A DNA stretch of 64,000 bases from Amoebophrya sp. A120 (Eukaryota; Sar; Dinophyceae; Syndiniales; Amoebophryaceae). The stretch is from NCBI GenBank assembly GCA_905178155.1, contig CAJINV010000003.1, positions 10,175,979 to 10,239,978 on the forward strand, in the 5' to 3' direction. The notes below the pieces were generated by a model. The model did no database searches. It saw only the letters and a program-made list of their open reading frames with translations, and was not told the DNA's origin. The translations under genes and the position numbers were made by a program. Positions 58,001 to 64,000 of this stretch are shown in pieces; position 1 is the first letter of the stretch, and the number at the start of each line of letters is the position of its first letter.

Positions 58001-60500
58001 CAACTCGCACAGCGGTCACCTTTGAAAGCGAAACGCCGCAACTTTCGTACCCCTAGAGAGGAAGAAGAAGAAGAACAAGAAGGAACAGCGACGAAATAAA
58101 GGAACTGCAGAACGATGAAGATGAAACGAGTGGCGCGCTTTGCATCGGCATAAAGAAAAAAGCAAGAAGAAAAAGTGGAAACCGGAACAAGAGCAGAGCC
58201 GAATCGCGGCGGTGTGGTGTTTCCATGTGTCAAAGCGAGCCAGTTAAGTCTGAAAAAAAGCCGAGCCCATTTAAAAACATGGGGAGTCCTTTGGGAAATC
58301 GCACCCCAAAAAAATTATGGCAAATTTTACTGCAAAGCCAACCCACAATATCGAAGAAAAAAAGTGTTACTGTTACACATTGCAAGAAATAAGCCGAGTA
58401 CTTTCATACGTTCAGTAAGAATTTTTTTGGCACGCAGGTCGGCGAAAACTTCGTTTCTGATGAATGACGCAGACATGACGAATGCAGCCAGCCATCGGCC
58501 CCCTCAGTTACGTCCTACACTAGCTAGCTGAGGGCGCGCCTATTTTGGCGCTCCGCTCCAAATGGCTGGCCCGGAATGCGGTTCGCTGGCCTTTTGTTTC
58601 CTGGCCCCATCCCGTGACAACATGAAGCAGAGAATACAGATGGAAGGGGACTCGGTCACAAGGGTGGCAAACCGCCTCCGGGTGAACATTGGCAGGGTTT
58701 TGGTAGCCCTGTAGCACGAGTGTTTCGCTATCAAGCATGCGCGGCTTGACTTGTAGGCGAGATATTTTCTCAGACACCCACGGAAGAGCCTGCGCCCGCA
58801 GGATCCCTGAAATTCAATCACGGACGTGGGGGCAGCTTCTTTTGCGTGGTGTGCAAACTTGACGCAGAGCCTCTAGCTGAAGGCTCGCGCTTTCGCGTGT
58901 TTGCTTTCAGTCGAGGCGTTACACATTTGGAAAAAAAGCGGCAATCTCTTGCGCAAAATCACCCACATTTTGACCCTCCCTTGAGGGCTGGCCAATGTTA
59001 CACATTTTGGTGCGTAACGCAGCAGTTTTTTTGCGAACCCCCGTGGCACTCTGCGATTTACTGTGTTACACATTTCAAACAGTATCAAGATTCCGCTCGA
59101 GGAGAAAAGTCTCGAAGTTGGATTCCGCCCGGTGAAAAAAGTGTTACATATCGAAAAAAAAGTGATGCAGTTGCTATTTTTTCTGGCCTTGCTTTGACCC
59201 CTCAAAAAAATGCAGTGTGTATCACTTTTTTTTTGCAATCCGGGTGGAAAGTTGGCTTTCGGGACAGGGTGTCGATTTCGCCAGGAAAGGGCAAACTACG
59301 TAGAGCCATCATGGCCACGATGGGAAGGAAAAGGCTGGCACTGCAAAAGCGCCCGCTCGTCGCGTCAAATGCCAGCAAGCGCTGTTCTGCAATTTTCGCT
59401 CCCGCGCGTGTCGCCGTTGCACAAGTCAGGCTGGAGGCGTCAAAAACGGTCGCTGCGGTTCGTCAGGTTTGCGACTAAGTGAAACAGCAGGCATTGTCCC
59501 TCGCAAGGTCGAAAGCATCGCTGTGACCTTGGCCCGCTCTATTGTTTCGCTGAGACATTCTGCCGCCGCCCGGTCTATCAGTCACTGGAGTTCTCAATCA
59601 GGTCCGCGACATGTAGCAGCTTGCCTTCTTAGCTATTCCAGTGAACTGAAGCAGCCGCAGCTACGTGGAGGCCTTCTCTTTGCCTGACACGAAAATGAAA
59701 ACGCAATAGGCGTGACAGGTAGCCGCGGCTCGAAAAAAGTTCTAGCCTGCCCTTGAAAAAATACGCTATTTTCGATGCCGTGTGTAACTGTAACACTTTT
59801 TTCCTTCGATACACAAAGTAAACAAAATCTACAGCGCAAAGGAGCACAGTAATCACACCGGAGACCCATGCTGGAGAAAGCAGAAAGAGCTGCAGCGTTT
59901 TGGGCGTGGTTTGCAAAGGAACCGGGATGGCCCGGGGTTTTTGTTTTTGGGCGTCATTTTTGGGGCTTAGGCCTTTTCGGCGCAGTCCTTGGGGCCCTTG
60001 TGGTTTCTTGGCCTGATCCTTGGCGAGATTTCTGTTTGCTTCCCGCATGGTGTTGCGCCAGCGTAGCGCCCTGCGTTGCATATGCTAGACAGGGCCCCCT
60101 GGGGGATATTCCTATTGGCTCCCCCCATTCCGTTCCCAGGCCCTTTCTCCGCTTCGTGATCTGGCGCAGAAGCCGGGGGCGCGATGGGCCCGCAGGCAGT
60201 TGGCCCCGGCTGTCCTCGCGCGGCCGCGGCCACTTCCTGCGCTCGGCCCCTGTCTGTCTGGACCATGCGCCGCGTCTTCCCCCTGGTCTGTCATTCGCGC
60301 CGGCGCTTTGGCGCATTTCTTGGCTCCCTTTCCCGCTTTTACATTAGTTCTTCTTTACACCAAATTCAAACCGGGCAGCTTGCCCGGGGCCGGCAGCCTG
60401 AGCTACCTACGAAGTTGCGAGACAGCTTCCTGGACGAGGAGGCCTCTGGGAGGTTCAAAGCTTTCAAATACAAGTCTACTAAAAATTCTGAAGGTTTAGC
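55091..60500. other. gene-poor GC-rich region of nested repeats
   Basis: Several long frames exist on both strands (56077-57258 +, 56725-57756 -), overlapping and without recognised domains. Seen repeats: TTTTTGACACATG three times at 57315-57425; a segment with CCATGTGTCAAA and CAAATTTTA at 58220-58340 that matches 57240-57425 in inverted form; GTGTTACACATT-like boxes at 58370, 58998, 59065 and 59140; and an inverted 35-bp pair at 58349 and 59777. A basic frame at 58101-58394 is open but lies in these repeats. Confidence 0.5.
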
Positions 60501-60519
60501 ATAGACCCCCGCTATGGTT

Positions 60520-60775
60520 GTAGTTTCCTTTCGCTTGCGTCTTCCACTTTTTGACTTTAGCCTTTGCTTTTTCCTTTTAGTTTTTGCCCGTAGCGGTAGC
60601 TTTCTCTTTTTTTTTAGTTCTTACTTTTAGTCTGTTGCTTTTAGTGTCTGCTTTTAGATTTTCTTCCTTTAGTTTTTTCTTTTAGGTTTTGCGTTTGGTT
60701 TCTTGGTTTTTTGCTTTTGCTTTTTGTTTTTATTTTTTGGCTTTTGCTTTCAGATTGAAATTGTGGAGTAATTGC
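60520..60775. repeat. T-rich CTTTT(A/G)G/TTTTAGTTTTTGC tract
   Basis: Irregular repetition of TTTTAG and TTTTTGCTTTTG over 250 bases gives a strand with hardly any A outside TAG. It begins beside the 30-bp inverted sequence shared with 51981. Confidence 0.75.
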
Positions 60776-61410
60776 CTGGCCATCACGACTTTAGTCGTAG
60801 CAAGGGATAGATTATAATGCTTCTAGTTTTGTGCTATCAACTGACAAAAAGAAATCGAAATCATGCGAATGGGTTTCGTTTTTATTCCAGATGTTGCAAA
60901 AAAAAAAAAGAAATCGATGCTGCAGCGACCCATCTCTCAGACGTCCAAAATCGTGTCACACTTGTTAGTAGCAATCACATGTGACGGCTCACTCGCAGTT
61001 CTTGCACGACTCTAGCCGCTATTTTGTTCGCATCTCAGACTCAGTGCAACACTTTATTTGTAGTTAAGCGCAAGTGTTGTTGCGAATGCGGTCCACAACG
61101 AAAGGAAAGAGTATGACACAAATCAAAAAATGAGAAGTCCCAACGAGAATTGATCTGCGTCATGAAATCAAAATCGGCAGATCCCGGCTGTAGTTTGTAT
61201 GACGTAGTTCTTGTAGGCTTGACCAATGACTACATCCACATGCATTTGTTCCTTGGATAAGCAACTCATTTTTATTCATACATGACCCATGTGTTGTTTA
61301 AACTAGTAGCAAGAAGGGCTGAGCATGTTTCCATCAGTTGTACTTATTTGTTTCTCGCGAAGTTCCTGCACACATACAGCAAAGGTCTAATCAAAAACGT
61401 CAAAAATATC
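60776..61410. other. spacer upstream of the Lys-rich gene
   Basis: Balanced composition, no gene recognised; short frames only. Confidence 0.4.
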
Positions 61411-62200
61411 ATGGGGAACAAAAGTAAGGAAGAGGAGGCGAAGGACGATGTCCGAAAGGACTACTGGGAGATTCTGCGGGCAGGCAAGAAGCGGGAGGAC
61501 CAAGGAGGCGGACAGCACAGTAGTGACGATGAAGACGCGCGACAACGAAAAGAGCGGCTGCATGAAGCGCACCGGAAAAAGCTCGACGAGGAGCGGGACA
61601 GGAGACTGGAGCGGCAGACACTGGAAACATTAAAGCAAACGAAGAAGATATCCCACGAAAAAGCTGTTCAACTGTGATGATTTTGCAAGATCTGCAGCAC
61701 AAGACTGCCACGTATGTATATGTGGGCACAGAATGGCTGCCATGCCCGCTTCCCAAGGGAAAACACGCTTCAAGATCCAATGTCTTGCAGGTGTAGTCGT
61801 AGCAAGAGAGATAGTTCTGTTCTCTATTCCTTTATTGCTATGCATCACACGTTCACAAACACAAACACAATGGAGCAGTTATTTCATGCGATAGAAGATG
61901 ATGGCGTCTTCCCCCGGCTCGGATTCGGACTCCGAGGTGCCCTTTTGGATGATGGACAGCTCCATTCGGGCGGCCCAACAGGAAAAGCTGAAGCGGGAAA
62001 AACAAAAAGAAAAAAAGAAAAAATCGAAAAAGGAGAAGAAAAAGGACAAAAAGAAAAGGAAAAAGGAAGCTGTGCGGAAAAAGGAAGACAAAAACAAAAA
62101 AAAGTCAAAAAAAGAGAGGAAAAAGCCAAAAAAGAAAAAGCGCCACTCCTCCAGTAGCGAAAGCGATTCTTCCGAAAGCGAATCCTTATCCTTGTCATAG
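61411..62200 (+). CDS. highly charged Lys/Glu/Ser protein, two exons
   Basis: Exon 1 from ATG 61411 (MGNKSKEEEAKDDVRKDYWE) encodes about 85 residues of charged helix, with RLEHEAHRKKLDEERDRR-like coiled-coil content. Exon 2 (from 61898, after GATAGAAG) encodes SSPGSDSDSEVPFWMMDSSI, a long Lys-rich run and a terminal Ser/Asp/Glu tail. A donor GTTCAA at 61666 joins the two in phase 0 across 232 bp, giving 185 residues. Composition is that of nuclear splicing- or chromatin-associated proteins; no specific family recognised. The two could instead be separate genes. Confidence 0.5.
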
Positions 62201-62708
62201 AGACGATTTGTATGCGTGGCTTTTTGCGCTGCCGTGTCGCCTGTTGTTGTCGATGGACGCTACCAAAAAGAAAGATTGCGATCACGTTCACGACCTCAAA
62301 TGCAGCAGCTCCCGGGCATTGATATGATTACTCAAGCACAGTGCGAGTGTTCATCCCCATGGCACTTCCTCTGAGTAAATATTGTGCACGAATGACAGTG
62401 TTCTCAGCAACTGCAACATCTTCTGAGACTGGAGAAGACGAGGCGGCCGCGACGACGAGTTGTTTTCAAACGACGAGATTTTTGTTCTGCATCGTTTTCT
62501 ACTGCGTGCGCTTGAAGATGAAAGCTACTGCGTTTTCGCAAAAGCTACATGATGTAAGTTCGTGGTTCGTTGCGTGCTGGAGAACCATCGATACTGACAT
62601 ATTTACTATATTGTAACTATATGATTTTCATTTTTGCACTTCGTCAAAAGCAAAATAATATGCGCGAGCAAATTCGAACTAAGCACACGCAGAGGTATAT
62701 GTAGCCAG
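62201..62708. other. spacer or intron
   Basis: No exon with good support. A frame at 62341-62616 has an ATG but weak coding character. Confidence 0.35.
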
Positions 62709-62822
62709 CTGCGTGTGGATGGCTTGCAACGCGCCGACACCGAGGCGCATATGCTACATGTCCTACATGTGCTCCGCGGCTGCGCGCGCGCCCCGAAAAA
62801 TTTTGAGACCCTGACGCTGTGA
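62709..62822 (+). CDS. possible terminal exon, unidentified
   Basis: After GTAGCCAG a frame of 37 codons runs to TGA: LRVDGLQRADTEAHMLHVLH and APKNFETLTL. Composition is protein-like and faintly leucine-rich-repeat-like. No upstream partner found. Confidence 0.25.
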   Translation: MRVDGLQRADTEAHMLHVLHVLRGCARAPKNFETLTL

Positions 62823-62954
62823 GACCTAAAGGAAAGCAATTCGCGCTACGAAATCTTGTTGGCGATTCTGCTAAGGGAAAGCAAATCGCGTTGGCGATTC
62901 TCTAGGATCGAGAAAAAAGCACACACATTGGCGATTCAGATCCGCAATGTTTTT

Positions 62955-63215
62955 GTAGATCTTCCCTTCTCCCGGGGGACCCGCCATCTCCGGGGGATCC
63001 ATGCTCCAGTCCCCCGGGGACGGGATCCGCTCGGGCCTCGGGGAATCCGCCCTTCCAGGGTGGGTCGGCCTTCCCCTGGGGGCCCCTCCGCCTGTTCCCC
63101 AGGGGGATCCTCCTCGAGCAGGATCCGCCCCTTCCCCGTGGGCTCCGCTTTTCCACAGATGAGGCCTCCGCTTTTCTATTCTTTGCCGGGATCTGCCTTC
63201 TCTCCAGGGGGAATA
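62955..63215. repeat. GGGGGATCCGCCC minisatellite, copy 2
   Basis: Eight to ten degenerate units of the same CCCCGGGGATCCGC-type motif as at 20985-21335 in the same orientation, here preceded by three spaced GGCGATTC boxes. Confidence 0.75.
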
Positions 63216-64000
63216 CAAAAAGAGGCTGACCAGACAAGAATCAGGGCGATGCTCTTGGCGGGTGGATTAGCCAAGAGTGTTGCGCCAGTTCTGTAGCCTT
63301 TGACTGCGGCGCCACCCATCCCGCGGTGTTTCGTTGTGGTATGTGCTGACCCCGATGATTGGGCCGCAGCGTATTTTCACGCTTGTGGATATGGGCCCTG
63401 CGGCTTTTTTATTTTTTGTGTTCTTCCAACGGCGGGCCGGTTGGTCCGTCTGCTAGCTAGCTTTCTCCGGGTGCGGGATCGGGAGAAATGCGAAACATCG
63501 CGAAAATTAAAGAAACGCGCGAAGCGAAGGCAGGACGGGCGCCGCCCGCCTGCGGGCTCGTCCACGACCTAGCTCGAGGCCGCGGCGCGCGTCGGGAGCA
63601 GCATGGCCAGGAGGGAGAGCCTGGCCGCGCTACGTCTCTCTGCCCCCTACTTGTATTGCTGTGGGGCAATGTGCTCTCCCGCTCTGCAGTTTTTTTCTTG
63701 ACTCGTTGAAAGTGTTGTAAAGATGGAAGCTCAGGAGCAACAGGAGCCTGGTACGGTACCCGGGTCGCATAGGTGGTAAAGAAAGGCGGCCCCAGTGGAG
63801 AGAAGCAAGGGCGAGTGCGTGCGCGTAGCTTTGGCGCGTTTCGGTGTGTCGGGTATCAGGGACAGAAATCGCCAGGGGCCCGGATTTGGGGCAAACGAAG
63901 AAAAGCGGAAACGCGGAAAGAGGAAATACTTATATAAAGCACCGGGACAGCAGCTCGCCCCGGCGCCGGATTTCAAAACGGGAGCGGCTTCTGGGGGAGC
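63216..64000. other. no gene recognised
   Basis: GC-rich sequence with overlapping frames on both strands, none with recognisable content, running to the end of the window. Confidence 0.4.

Noticed and set aside
1..64000. Dinoflagellate spliced-leader relic, CRISPR array, prokaryotic operon
   Set aside because: No leader sequence found; tandem arrays have no unique spacers; intron-containing genes rule out a prokaryote.

Overview
The window looks like nuclear DNA of a protist. Genes are interrupted by spliceosomal-type introns (mostly GT..AG), the recognisable proteins are eukaryotic (TRM13, a calpain-like protein, a DOT1-type methyltransferase, a TAF12-like histone fold), and a short CCCTAAA run (TTTAGGG-type telomere motif) is present. 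Every gene I can support reads on the + strand over about 59 kb. That, together with GC-rich minisatellites, dispersed repeats and at least one intron that cannot be GT..AG, fits a dinoflagellate or syndinian (Amoebophrya-like) genome best. The taxon is inference; I found no spliced-leader relic to confirm it.

Layout. 3.5-7.4 kb: a TAF12-like histone-fold gene, then a gene with a signal peptide-like start. 7.4-12.6 kb: repeats (GC-rich minisatellites, a 15-bp and an 18-bp array, a dispersed element). 13-16.6 kb: a multi-exon HEAT-like gene, possibly condensin subunit 3. 17.1-20.1 kb: a three-exon gene ending in a possible SMI1/KNR4-like region. 21-23.5 kb: satellites. 24.3-31.5 kb: compact genes (four-TM protein, a small TM protein, a 114-residue protein with very short introns, TRM13). 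32.2-33.0 kb: second copy of a minisatellite element. 33.3-35.5 kb: DOT1-like methyltransferase containing a 229-bp tandem duplication. 36.8-41.7 kb: isolated exons and repeat arrays, one an array of hairpins. 41.9-51.0 kb: an eleven- or twelve-exon calpain-like gene. 51-61.4 kb: gene-poor repeats. 61.4-62.8 kb: a Lys-rich nuclear-type gene and one orphan exon. The window ends in GC-rich repeats.

Many exons lack an ATG and were found by reading frames between splice sites; the main check on each gene model is that exon phases agree. Functions do not form an evident pathway: tRNA modification, chromatin/transcription and a probable pseudoprotease sit side by side. The most unusual points are the calpain-like protein with Tyr in place of the catalytic His, its direct-repeat-flanked intron, the exact 2 x 229 bp insertion in the methyltransferase gene, and the hairpin array at 38.7-39.2 kb.
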